This document shows positions 37,791 through 49,088 of a stretch of 64,000 bases of DNA, piece after piece. A program made the translations under genes and the position numbers. The stretch covers positions 12,228,479 to 12,292,478 of the forward strand of contig JACAXG010000013.1 of the NCBI GenBank assembly GCA_018881555.1, in the 5' to 3' direction. Source of the stretch: Amblyornis subalaris. Taxonomy: Eukaryota > Chordata > Aves > Passeriformes > Ptilonorhynchidae. Positions within the stretch are counted from its first letter, which is position 1, and each line of letters opens with the position of its first letter. A model generated the notes under the pieces. It made no database searches, was not told where the DNA came from, and saw nothing but the letters and a program-made list of their open reading frames with translations.

Positions 37791-39979
37791 GGAATGCATT
37801 CCAGAAGATTTCCCAATTAAGGCTCTTGCTTGGAAGTTGGGCTCCTCCTTTGTGTGCTGTTTTATTAAGTGCCAATTTTCCACTTTCCTGATGGCAGGGA
37901 ATTTTTCAGACTCTCCGTCCTTCCTCCGTCATGGCCTGGTTTTCGTCTCTCTCTGGTTACAGCATGAGTCAGCACTTGGGGTTGTTTTATGATACTCTGA
38001 TATTCCCTCCACTTTCTTTTTTTTTGTCCTTGCTCTTTTATGACCCTTTCAAGCATACCTGTCAGTGCACAAAGGCGGTGTAAAGCATGCTGACAGGAGG
38101 CATGGTGAGACACCTGCTATCCTAATATGTTTGGGTTAAAAAAAAGTTACAAAATTTTTATACTAGCATGATTTCAAGCCATTATTTCAGGACAAATGTA
38201 GCCCCTCAGCCACAGTAGCTGTTTTAGCAAAGCTGTGTATTGTCTTGAATGTTTGTGTAAAATATGCTTTTGGCAAGCAAATAAGCATTTAAAATGAAAC
38301 TTAAATTGTTTTGCATTAAATTTCTTGAATATTTTGTGGGAACATACAAATGATTGTCAATTCTTTCAAACTTTCTCCATCCTTTTGCTTTTGCTTACTG
38401 TTATCTGTTATTACTGCTTGTGATTTGGAACAGGGTGCTTTCTTACATGCTTCTTTCATAATATATGATATTTAAGGTGCAAAATAGAAGAAGAAGAAAT
38501 CTGGATTCTCCTTCAGTGAATGGTTTAGTCGTGTCACATCTGAAAGACNTCTATTATACTTATTAAGTGTTAAAAGAGATTTCAGCCCATTTTTNTGTTA
38601 AAAAACAATTTCCTTATCAGGCCAGATTTTAAGGCTTGTTGAAGCGGAGTTCCAGCTGCCCTGGTGACTTCAGAAATGTATAAATGTGGTTCCTGCAAAA
38701 CAGAATCAGTGTGCAGTCCCATATTGATACCGTGAGGTAGAGTGTGAAGGAAACTTATTTGAAAGATTTGGGATTAAACAGGAAATTTGTATTTGGTGTC
38801 AAACGTGTATGTGCATATTTACTGTTTCCCTTATTTGGACGTGTCCTCAAAAATAGCTGTATTCAGGGGATGGACTTTTACTGNCTTCAGTGGTCGTCAT
38901 ATGAAAGCTCTGGGACAGCATTGCTACTTTGGAAGCAAAAGTTTGGCAGCTTTGCACAATCTCCAGCACACTCAGCTAATGAAAAAAAAATAGTGCCATT
39001 CTGGGGGGAATACAAAGCAGGTGTTGTGCATGTGTACATACACCCACCCCTTATCCCCCAGCTCGTCTGTAACCCTCCTGCCTCGCGTTGGATGCTGCTG
39101 CCTGATCCCATCCTGTGCCAATGTGTGTAACACCACGATTTCGCTTCTGAAGAGGTAGGTGGATTTGGACAGCTCTGTATCAATTCCTGAGGACACAGAG
39201 TAACTTTCCCCAAATGGTTCAGTCTCTAATTAGTGGGCACAGAGCCTTGCCAAGAAATGTATTTCTGGCAGAGCTCCACTTCACTGAGTGGGTCAGGTTT
39301 TTCCTGATTTTTATTACTGTACTCTATATGTGGTTGACTTTGTTCAACTGAATGTAATCCCCTGGTTTGTTTGTTTTGTCATATCAGTGGAAGTAAATTA
39401 ATCTTTTCGTATTTTTTCCTTCTGGTTGGATTTCAGTTTTGTGGTGGTTTTAAGTATTTTCAGATATTTTCATGGAANCATCCATTTAGTTAAATTAGAA
39501 GGGTACCAGCTTTTTTACTTTTTTGCATTTTTTTTTATTATTTAAAGACCNTACTCTAACTATGCTCTAAATTTACCTGCCTTTAAAAAGGATAAACCTG
39601 TTACCTGCCTGGCTCTGAGCAAGGATTACAGGAAATAAACAAGCCCAAGTCTCTATCTAGTTATTTTTAGCTTAACTATAGTACTTTTCTTCTTATTTCA
39701 GTTCAAGATGAGATGAGAACTGCAAATAGCCTAAATTAGTCTGTAGCATTTATATCTTGTTAAGTTTCCTGCTTTGGAAAATATGCAGGAAAATGATTAT
39801 ACGTGGTATTCATCTAGAGGCTGATGAGTTTGTTATAATTATGAAGGTAGATGTAATGAGATGAAAACATCTTTCTTTAGGCTCTCTGAGGAATTCCTTC
39901 TCTCCATATTGCTGTTGGGTTAACTGTTTTCTAACCAAAGTGTTCCTCAGCATTCATTTCTGATATTTTGGGGAGTTTC

Positions 39980-40160
39980 CTCAGTTACTGTGCAGCAGAG
40001 TGATTGATTGGCAGCACTGCCATTAGCATTTATAGGTGATAACTAATTAAATTCTACATGCACATGAGTGGATAATAAAGACCCCTTTGCATCTCATTTA
40101 TTAAGACAAATCTCCAGTGTAATTATCATTTTACCATTATTTAGCATGCTTAATAACTCT
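39980..40160. promoter_or_regulatory. Candidate conserved enhancer-like element (homeodomain/POU motifs)
   Basis: A stretch dense in developmental factor motifs: TGATTGATTGG at 40001-40011 (PBX-like, with an inverted CCAAT), TAATTA at 40044-40049, octamer-like TTTGCAT at 40086-40092, and several TAAT cores. This clustering is typical of vertebrate conserved non-coding elements in introns of neural genes, but AT-rich DNA yields such motifs by chance, so the call is weak without alignment. Confidence 0.22.
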
Positions 40161-42830
40161 TTGTTGAGTAATTTTCCAGTTCCTTCTAAAAGACACTGAG
40201 ATATGAGTGTATCCAAAATCTTCATCTCGTACAAAGTTATAATATAGTAGTTTTAGTTTTGGTTTATGCTTCCTCTTGTCTTTCAAAAAGTAAATTTTTG
40301 GGGTTTTTCAGCTCAAAGTTTTTCAAGTAACTTNATAATTCCTGAACTGTCTTCAAATAGTTAATAGACATTATGAAGCACTCAGCTGAGGAGACTGGAA
40401 GATCTGTGTGGGTTCAGTTTATCGCTTCCTTTGCAGGGAATAGTGTTAGCAAGGAATTGATGAGAATGGCACTATGAACATTTGCTGTTTGAGAAGGAAT
40501 GCTGAGTTTCCTTGATATGACTGTCAGAGTAGATTAGAAATNGCTCTTTTTATTTTGTTTGTTTTGATGATGATGATTTTTGTTGGTAATATTTTTTTCA
40601 AGGCTGTGTCCAAAGTCTTCTCTTCCCCAAAGGATTCTATCTGTATGTTTTTTCCATATGCTTTTATTTATGTGGTAGTGACATGTACGTGCATATTTAC
40701 ATGCAATTGTCCAAATATAATCTGTGCAAGTGCTTATGTTTGAGAACTGGTTTTGATACCCTTATTTTCATGTGAGGAGAGATCTGGACAGNTTAAACTG
40801 AGATCGGCAAAAGTTTGATCAGTGTGGTTGATCAACCNGTAGCATTTTTATTATATGATTTGTGTGTATGNGTATATATATTTCTATAAATGCCTATTGT
40901 TACTGTAACTTCACAAAGTTTTGGTTGAGTTTTATGTGGCAATACCAATTTCTAACGGATGCAGGGGTTGGGGATATCTATTATTGTTTTGTTCATTTGT
41001 ACTGTACCTGTAGAAGTGGTAATTTTTGGAGAGTCATACACTGACTATTTTGGTGTGAACTTCCATGACAGCAGTAGTTTTACCCATGATTGCAGTGTAA
41101 CTCTCGTAATGTGGGAGATATCCAGGATTTCAACATAACAAACAGCACAAGTTCTTCCTTCACAAGAAATTGTCTTTTCCTTTAATTATAATCCCAAATT
41201 CTGTTGTCAGTTTTCTAAAGCTTCACATAAGTTTGACCTAGAATAGAATGTGTTTGACAAGCTTAATTGTGTAGATATTTAGTCATTATTCACCTTTTAT
41301 GCTTACAGTAATGCCAGGCCACATTTTGCAGCCAAACACAGGCCTTCTGGCACAGAAGGCATGTTTACATTTTTTTACAGCAAGCTGAGATCACCACCTG
41401 ATCCAAATTTTTATTGAAGAAATTGTCAGAAGGAAAGCAGGAAACCTTTAAAGGNAGACTAGTCAAATGTCCTGGTGGGTTTTTAACATGCTCCATATGA
41501 GACAGCCATGAAATATAACAATGTCTACCTGTTGTGTTTCTTGACTTTCCAGCATCCCTTTTCCTTAATCCTTGAGTCTCTCTTGATGTGAAGTGATGAT
41601 ATGCTATAGAAAAAGGGAGAAGGCATTTTTTCTGTAGTGACTAAAACAGTAAATGTGTATTTGCTCTGCAGTCATGGAGTGAATGTCCCCTCAGGTTAGA
41701 GACAGTACATTTACAGTGTGTGAAGGCTTTATCAAACAACTCGGAGAGCTCTGCAGTTTAGGATGTGAGTAGCAGTGCTGTGAGTGACTTTGCAGCAGGA
41801 GAGGCTTTCTCAGCTGTCGTCAGCTCTTATGGAGCTCTGGAGAAATGCACAGCAAAAAAAGTCATGTAGCATCAATATTAGTGAACTAGAATCTCTCTCT
41901 TTCATCTTTGCNGTCCTTGAAAACAAAAGTAATTGCCAATAGGATTGGGGTGGATATAGCTGCGAGACTAACTTGGTGCAGCACTGCCCACATCGTTCAG
42001 GGTTTTGTAGTAGGCAGAAGATGAGTGTGGTTTGATTTCTCTCATTTTCAGTTATTACAGCTACTTTCTGCCTATGTATCTTCTGGATTTTTATGTTGAA
42101 TGATATTTTCTTACAGGCTTTGGGTTCTGGCAGCAAATGCTCAAGATCTAGGAGGGAGATATAGGCAAGCATGTGTGTGCTGACTTGTATTCTGCCTCAT
42201 GGACTAACTCGTGTTTCTTTAAGTGACTTAGATATTGCATTCTGTGTTGGTGTGTAAGAGACTGTTCTTCATAGGCTGTTATTTCACAAATGCCTTTGGG
42301 ATAACCTTTCTCTCACATTGTGCATTAAACTCCTCAGCTAATTTCTTTGAATTCCTTAGTCACTGAAGACTGTGTATTTATATAAGTGACTGAAGATACA
42401 GATAGCTTATTTTTAAAAATGCATAAGCACTTAAATCTCACTGGTGATTATATTTTTGAGTGTTGATACAAAAAAAAAGGAAAAATAATTTTAAAAAAGG
42501 AATTGGAGGCTGCTACTGAAAAAACCAAGTTTGTAATATGGTCCTAGCTGACAATTAATGCAGAAGTTGTTACCCATTTTCTGTGTTTTAAATGGTAGTG
42601 AGTAAGGGGTTTACTTTTCCCTGTTTATCTTCGTTTTGTTTTTGGAAACCCTAATTTACTCAAAATTTCATGATGATTGATCTTTTAATCATTGTTCGAT
42701 ACTGTGTCATCTATATATTTTAAGGTGTTCGGGTGACAAAAGTCCTTGGAATGTTAAATAATTCTTAAGTCTGTCTTGTGAGAACCTGACAAGAAGGGAT
42801 TTACAGTAAATCTGCATTTCTGAACCTCCC

Positions 42831-42949
42831 AATTGGCGTTGATAGCCGGTCGTGCAACTTCGGCTTCCATGTCGTTTTGTTTTCATCTTTTAATTTAGCA
42901 CTTGGGAACAAGAACATTTTGCAAGAACTTCTAAGGACTGCCTGAAACA
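42831..42949. other. Transition into CpG-rich block
   Basis: CpG frequency begins to rise here (gttgatagccggtcg, acttcgg, tgtcg) ahead of the dense part that follows. No separate feature is seen. Confidence 0.4.
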
Positions 42950-43335
42950 AACTAAACGCCTCGAAGACCGGGCCGTTCACACAACCAAGCAAGGATGAAA
43001 ATTTTCGTTGCGGAGTTCTGCTGTCGCTGCCAAAGTGACCTTGGTCGGTGGAAAGATGACGGAGTGCTTCGCCGGCCGCGCCTGACAGCAGCGCGATAGC
43101 GGCGCCTGTGACAAATGGCTCGCATTAAAACGGGGGGCACTTTCGGCAGCGCCGGCGTCCCAATCCATCAGTCCTGATTACTACACAAACGTCAGCCGTG
43201 CCACGGAGCGCATTTGTCAGGGGGAGTAAAAAGCAGTTGTTAGTGAGAGCTCTGCCTGTCACGGTAATGGACTCAGGCTCGCTACGGTGACTCGCAGGAA
43301 CCAGCGCATTTGCAAATGGCTCGACCAGGACTTTG
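42950..43335. promoter_or_regulatory. Isolated CpG-rich block with repeated motifs, candidate enhancer or orphan CpG island
   Basis: Nearly 400 bp is sharply enriched in CpG and GC against flanks of ordinary AT-rich DNA. Motifs repeat within it: CAAATGGCTCG occurs at 43112-43122 and again at 43313-43323; TGACAAATG (43109-43117) has its exact inverse CATTTGTCA at 43211-43219; and a perfect palindrome CATTTGCAAATG (43307-43318) overlaps the second copy. TGACA pentamers, the MEIS/TALE core, appear in both orientations (43083, 43109, 43215, 43257). TGACCTTGG at 43036-43044 matches the NR5A/ESRR extended half-site on the minus strand, and CCGTG-C-CACGG (43196-43206) is another dyad. Short minus-strand frames here look incidental. 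The block lacks a clear splice-flanked exon, so a developmental enhancer is my preferred reading, a minor promoter the alternative. Confidence 0.5.
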
Positions 43336-46300
43336 AGAAAATACTTTATTTACGCGGTACAATGGGGTAATTAAACAGGGAGAATTACAAACTTTACGTA
43401 GGGATGATTGAAAAGTTTCTGGAGTGCTTGAGGCTACCTGAGGCGTATCTGAGAGACTGTGTTCTATGGAATGCTTAGTGTAGCAGGGAATCAAAATGCA
43501 TACTATAAAACTTCTTTTATATGCCTAATTCGGATGGGTTTGGGTTTGGTTTTTCTTTATGCTGATGAAGAAACTATAGAATAGGAATTCATTCAGAAAT
43601 ATAAGTAATTGCAGAATTGGATATGGACCGATATTTTCAGCTATAGCTACTTATTCTCACGTCTTTCACCCATCTTTCGTAAGGGTTGCACATGCACATC
43701 CAACCACTGCAGAGTTAGAAACTTTATGATAAAAGGCAGATTCCTTTATCAAAACTGCATGAGGTGACTCTGAAACCNAACTATTTCATTGGAAAATAGT
43801 TCTGCCTTAACTTACAGTGCTTGTTTAATTTTGCATCAGAATACTTCTTTACATAATTCAACTCTGCTGCTTCATTTTTCACCTTTATTCATCTTCAAAA
43901 ACTGAGTTATCCTTCTTCAACAAAGGTGGAATAAACCTTAGCAAATGCATGTAAACCTGAGCTCCATCAAATATAATGGATACATCAAAGTTAGGATGCA
44001 TGTTGAGGGAGTGAGTACATCCATTTCTGTCTGTAATGCAGGAGAAGCATCAATGAACAATGATTCACTTCTCAGAAGGATTCTCTGTTTCTTAAGAATA
44101 TCCATAATCCATAAGTAAGTTTATGAATACCTTTAAACCAGATGAACAGTGCAGTGATTTATTCATGTCTTGGTTATATGCATAGCTCCTTGTCTAAGAA
44201 GTAGACTAGGAAAACATTCAATGAAAATTTCTCCTATTGTATAAAGTAGAAGAATTTTCTGAGGTGGTTCATGTGACTGTGGTTTGTTTTTGTTTTGTTT
44301 TCCCTATTCTGTATAATTCATAAAGGATAAATTCCTTGAAGATTTCTGTATCATAATTGAGGAATTCTACAGAAATATCATCATTTATAGTAAAAGAANT
44401 CACTGTAAATAGTGGTCTCTATATAGAACAACTGATTTTATTCTTACTAAAGAAAGTAGGACTATCCCATAAAGAAACAGCATAACTGGTGTGAATTCTA
44501 TATTGTAAAACTGACATTCCTAAGAGCTTATTAGAAACAAAATTTTTTTCATTTTCACTCACTGATTAGTCAGTATTGAGTGGCTAATAGATTTNATAAA
44601 CCTCCAGATAATTATTACAGAAATAATGAGTCATTTAAGTTCAAATGTGTTTACATTTGATTTGTTTGGGTTTTTTTGGGGGGAATAAGTACTCTGAGTA
44701 ATGCCAAAACTATTTTCAACACGGCTTTTCTGTAAAAGAATTTCTATTTCATATTTCAGATCTTTTGTCTGAACTTGAAAAAGAATGCAAAATATGTGAT
44801 AGAGAGTATCTCACAGTGAATGAATAAAATACTATTACAACTGAAAAGCCATCAATTGCTAATTTTTTTCCTCATGTGGAGTTTTTGTGATCTGTTTTTT
44901 TTTTTTTTTTCAGAAGTTTCACCTCACAGTTGTCCTACCATAATTATTACCAAATTGAAAAACAAAGCCTTTTGCCAAACACTGTAAATGCTAAAAATTT
45001 GCATTTGCTACCAGGCTGAAACAATGGGGAGATGGGTTTGGAACATGGGCGTTCTTCTTTGGAATCTCTGAAGAGCACCAAACCACCTCCTGGATTACTA
45101 GTAAATGTCTCAGGTGTGTTACCTGGGCACATCATTGCTTTATTTCTTCACAGTCTCTCTGCTTTGGGAAGTATTAGCATGTTTATTCTCTCTGTGTTAA
45201 TGAAATTAAGAATGGATTACTAGGATCAAATCTTTTCTTAAAAGAGTAATTGCATTGTGTTTAGAAAAGTAACGCTCTGTGTTCAGCTGCTGAGATTTCA
45301 TTCAAACAGTGTCGTAAGCCTTTCTTACATCTGCAGATGTGTGACAGTAATTCTGTTCTGAAACCTCCAAACAGCTTTTTGTGTCTGTTACTAGAAAGAT
45401 CCCATTAAAATTAGATTTTGGTGAAAAGTGGTTATTGAAGATTATTTTGAACCTGTGAAATTAAATGAAAGATTATCTAGATATTATCTCTTGTTATGCN
45501 TGAAAATGTCCATTTCTGCACTTTTGTATTGGTAAAACAGTGGCTTGAGGAGATAAGCATTCTCTCCATCATCATGGCTTTATTGCTCTGCCATTCCCTC
45601 TTTTTTTCCTGCTGTATAGACATAATCAGTTGTATCTGTATTAGCATAAACAACTGTAGGCCATGCATAGTTCACCAAGCTGCCTAAAGACTGTCTCTNA
45701 CTGTTATTTATTATTGGAATTTGCACACAACCAAGAACGTACGACAGTAAACGTTCACAAAGTTAATCCAAATCTCCGGTTAGCTCTTGGAATTTGGTCT
45801 TCTTCCAAACCNGACTGAAAAGTCAGGTTGTTTTTAAGTTTTCTGGAAAATGGAAATTTCCATTACGTTTTCTGCCCAAATCATACCTGTTTGGGTAAGA
45901 AATGAAATTTCCAACAGTTTCATGATTACTCAGCNTGGCCCCTGAGCAAGCCGTCAGGTTCTCAGTGCCTTTGGAAGGTGAGGCAGAGTTTGCAACCTGT
46001 GGGCATTTTCTGGAGGTTTTTTTCCTGTTAAGGCAGAATGGAACAATTTGTAAGGCAAATTCTGCCAGGCTCTCATAGAATCTGTTGGAAATAATGAGCT
46101 GTGACAGCTGGGTTTTCCAACTAGCTCTCATCTTCTCTGGTGAACTCCTCTAACAATTTTTTTACTGCATTCCGCTGCAGGTTGGAATACAATTGCAGGG
46201 ATCTGTGAGGAATGGCTAACTTAATGATTGTTCTGTGGACTGTTCAAGAGGGCCTGAGGTTTATAGATTATAGCATCATTATGTCTCACATAATAAGACA

Positions 46301-48009
46301 GGGGTGTGATCAATAGACCATTCCAGGGCTTTTAAGGTAAGTTCAGTAGNGCAGCACAGAAAAGGGATGACAGTCAACGCCTTGGATTTGGTTCATGGCA
46401 AATCCNCCTTTGGCAGAGCCATACAAAGCTGGTAAAGGAATGACCTCTAAGACAGGGGGATACTCNGAACTCTTCTGCTACAGCAATGGGAGGGATCTTC
46501 ACCTTTGTGTTAGTGAAGTTGTGCTTCATCTTATTAATGATTATTTTATTTATACATAGTTTATGGATATTGTTGCTTGCATATTTCATCCATTTTGCAT
46601 GTGCTTGATGTATTTGCATACTCATCAGAGAATGCAGATAGGATCATCCATTTGCACATGGTTTGTANGGATAAACGTTTTCATTAAATTATCTTTCTAG
46701 TACAACCAGCAGTAGTGTGCTAAAACGTGAGAGACTACCTTCATTCAAATGTCAAAAAATGGAGGTTTAGACCTTAACTGATCTTTCTTACTCTAAATCT
46801 ATATGTGTGTCTGCTTTTTCAGGCTTTCCTATTTATATTAAAATTTCAAGGAGACAGGACAATACTGAATGTGTCAGAGTTCACTGCTCAAAATCGATAT
46901 GTTGTGGAAGACAAGCCCTTTTTTTTAATATACTCTATTTTGAACAAATACTAGCAGAATCATAACAATTTGCACACTTACGTTTGTGCATAACTTTGTT
47001 TTCTTGAAAAGAAGGTCTTTTTTTTGCAGGTCTCATTTATTCATTTGGAAAATTCTCCAGCCCTTTACCTTGCCAGTGCACTTCTCTTTTTGTAGAGGCT
47101 GCCTGAAAATAGTGAAACAATAAACTCTGTAGCTGTCCNAGTTCAACTCCTCTTTAGGTTTTGATGACAAATACTGCTTGCATATCTACAGGATTCCATG
47201 CTGTGCTCAAAGTATTCCATAAAAACTCTTAAACTGGGTAGAGAAAATTCATGACACATTCCAACCATCAAGTATATTCTCTAAACCATTTGAATTCATA
47301 TCCTTAGTCACACTATATTAGTTTGCCATTTCTTTCAACAGTGTANGTCTATACTTTATGCACATGGTGAATTAAGGAAGCTGATAATGCTTGTTTTTTC
47401 TTGTACAGGTTGACCTCTTTGATTAGGTAATAGTAAGATGCTGCTCCAAGGGGATAAAAAAATAAATGCTTTATTTAATGCTGNATTTTAAAATGTATGT
47501 ATATGAAAGAATTCTATCAATACATTTAAGACTGAGTGGCAATTTTGCTTTATACCATTCTAGTTCAAGCTTTATAGTGCATTTTGTTAAAAAAAAGCTA
47601 GGGGAGGCAAAGAGATCTTCAGACATGACAATTGCTTGAAGTGATGTTTGCAGTGATGGAAAAGACAGCAGTTCCCNAAGGAAGGAAGAACAACCTTACA
47701 GTTATTTTATTCTCTGTATGTACACATCTGAACAGCTGGAGAGGAGCTTGAGTTGGGAATCATCACTTTTGTTGATGTTTGTTTTGTCTTTTGTTTATCT
47801 CTCTCTGTATTCCAAAACTGCTGCTAACTTGCCGGTATCTTTGGGGTTTGGTTTGTTTGTGTGTTTGAATGGGATAGTATGGAACTTTTTANTTTTTTTT
47901 TTTCCCCACAAAATAAAAGGGAATATCCTGGACAAAGTGAAATTAAATTTCGCTTGAATGCTGACTACTTAAGTATTTTGCTCATCATTGCTCTGATGTG
48001 GAGTCATGG
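43336..48009 (+). other. Intron-like AT-rich DNA
   Basis: Unique non-coding sequence. A T16 run followed by CAG at 44895-44913 is a near-ideal splice-acceptor shape, but no frame after it is recognisable as an exon. I see no repeats of a named family and no RNA genes. Confidence 0.68.
44895..44910 (+). repeat. T16 homopolymer (polypyrimidine tract before CAG)
   Basis: Sixteen T residues directly precede CAG, with a second CACAG about 14 bases later. By shape this is a strong 3' splice site, but simple T runs are common in this DNA and no coding exon is evident downstream. It could serve a cryptic or non-coding exon. Confidence 0.6.
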
Positions 48010-48365
48010 AGCAACCAGCTGTCCACGGGCCAGCAGTGTGTCCTGTGGCCACGGTGACCCATCCTGGGGTGCATCAGGAAGAGCTTTGCCAGCAGGTCAG
48101 AGGGGTGATCCTGCCCCTCTCCTCAGCCCTGGTGAGGCCTCACCTGGAGTGTTTTGTCCAGCTCCAGGTTCCCCAGAACAAGAGAGATGTGGANCTCCTG
48201 GGGCAGGTCCAGCAGAGGTGGTTAGTGGAGTGGAGCATCTCAGTTATGAGGACAGGCTGAGAGAGGCAGGCGTGGGCATATTTAGCCAGGAGAAGAGACA
48301 GCTGAGAGGGGACCTCAGCAATGTCTGTCGGTGTCTGCAGGGAGTTAAAGGAGTCNTTTGTGTCT
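48010..48365 (+). mobile_element. CR1 LINE internal fragment, plus orientation
   Basis: Sense-strand CR1 ORF2 3' region. Recognisable blocks in order are 'catcctggggtgcatcagga', 'ctggtgaggcctcacctgga', 'ccccagaacaagagagatgt', 'tatgaggacaggctgagaga' and 'gccaggagaagagacagctg'. Unlike usual copies it stops before the CR1 3' terminus, with no ATTCTATGATTCTATGA-type tail, so it has lost its 3' end by deletion or divergence as well as its 5' part. The reading frame is broken by substitutions. It is non-functional. Confidence 0.92.
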
Positions 48366-49029
48366 GGATGAGCAAACTATGACCAGAGAACACTTAGAAT
48401 AGATCCCGCTCTTCTTCTTTTTTAATTTCACAAATTTACATCTCAAGGAATGACAGATGTTTCAAATGTGAAAGCGCGAGGGTTGTTCGGCTTTGGTTTT
48501 GTTCAACTTTTGATACATGAAGGAGAAATAATAAATAATAAATAGTTCAGCACAGACCTCTCTCTACATGAGCACTAACACAACAGGGTGATGGAAGTTT
48601 TTGCAGATGTGGTGTATTTTATTGGGTTTGCAAACCCAATGTAGCAATATAAAAATTTAATTATTCTGAACTGTTGTTGAAAACCTNAATAGCTAAGTTA
48701 AATATTAATTAGATAATACTTTGGTTATGAATGAGGAGCTTTGGTGCTAAAATCTTTTGGTGCCCAATTTAAACATAAGGGTTCATGGTTTACCTTTGGC
48801 AAGAGCAGAGTATAAGGTGACTGACTAGCGGCCAGCAGGGATGGCTTGACTGAGATATCAGAGTGCAGCAAGAGGACTTGGGATTGACTCATCTGAGACT
48901 AGGGATTCTGAAATGACACACTTAATCCCTATGGATAAGGGACTTGACAGTGCAGTTTACATATTCCCTCCTGGTAATCTGAAAAGTAGCCATGACATTG
49001 GCTCCGGAGGGAGCTGCTTGGCAGCTTTC

Positions 49030-49088
<59 letters not shown>

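Larger units (their letters stand above)
28576..42830 (+). other. Long intron-like stretch
   Basis: AT-rich unique DNA with no recognisable exon or RNA gene. Right after the CR1 a G/T-rich patch runs to about 28665. An AT-only low-complexity stretch lies at 30490-30541. A GC-richer island at 37600-37790 and a homeodomain-motif-rich stretch at 39980-40160 are listed separately. Open frames are short and shadow one another. Confidence 0.7.

Noticed and set aside
42952..43168. Arg-rich minus-strand frames in the 43.1 kb CpG-rich block
   Set aside because: Short, GC-driven, overlapping in two phases, with no homology; the block is better explained as regulatory DNA.
44895..44990. Splice-acceptor-like T16-CAG followed by a candidate exon
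   Set aside because: No recognisable coding frame or matching donor follows, and T runs are common here.
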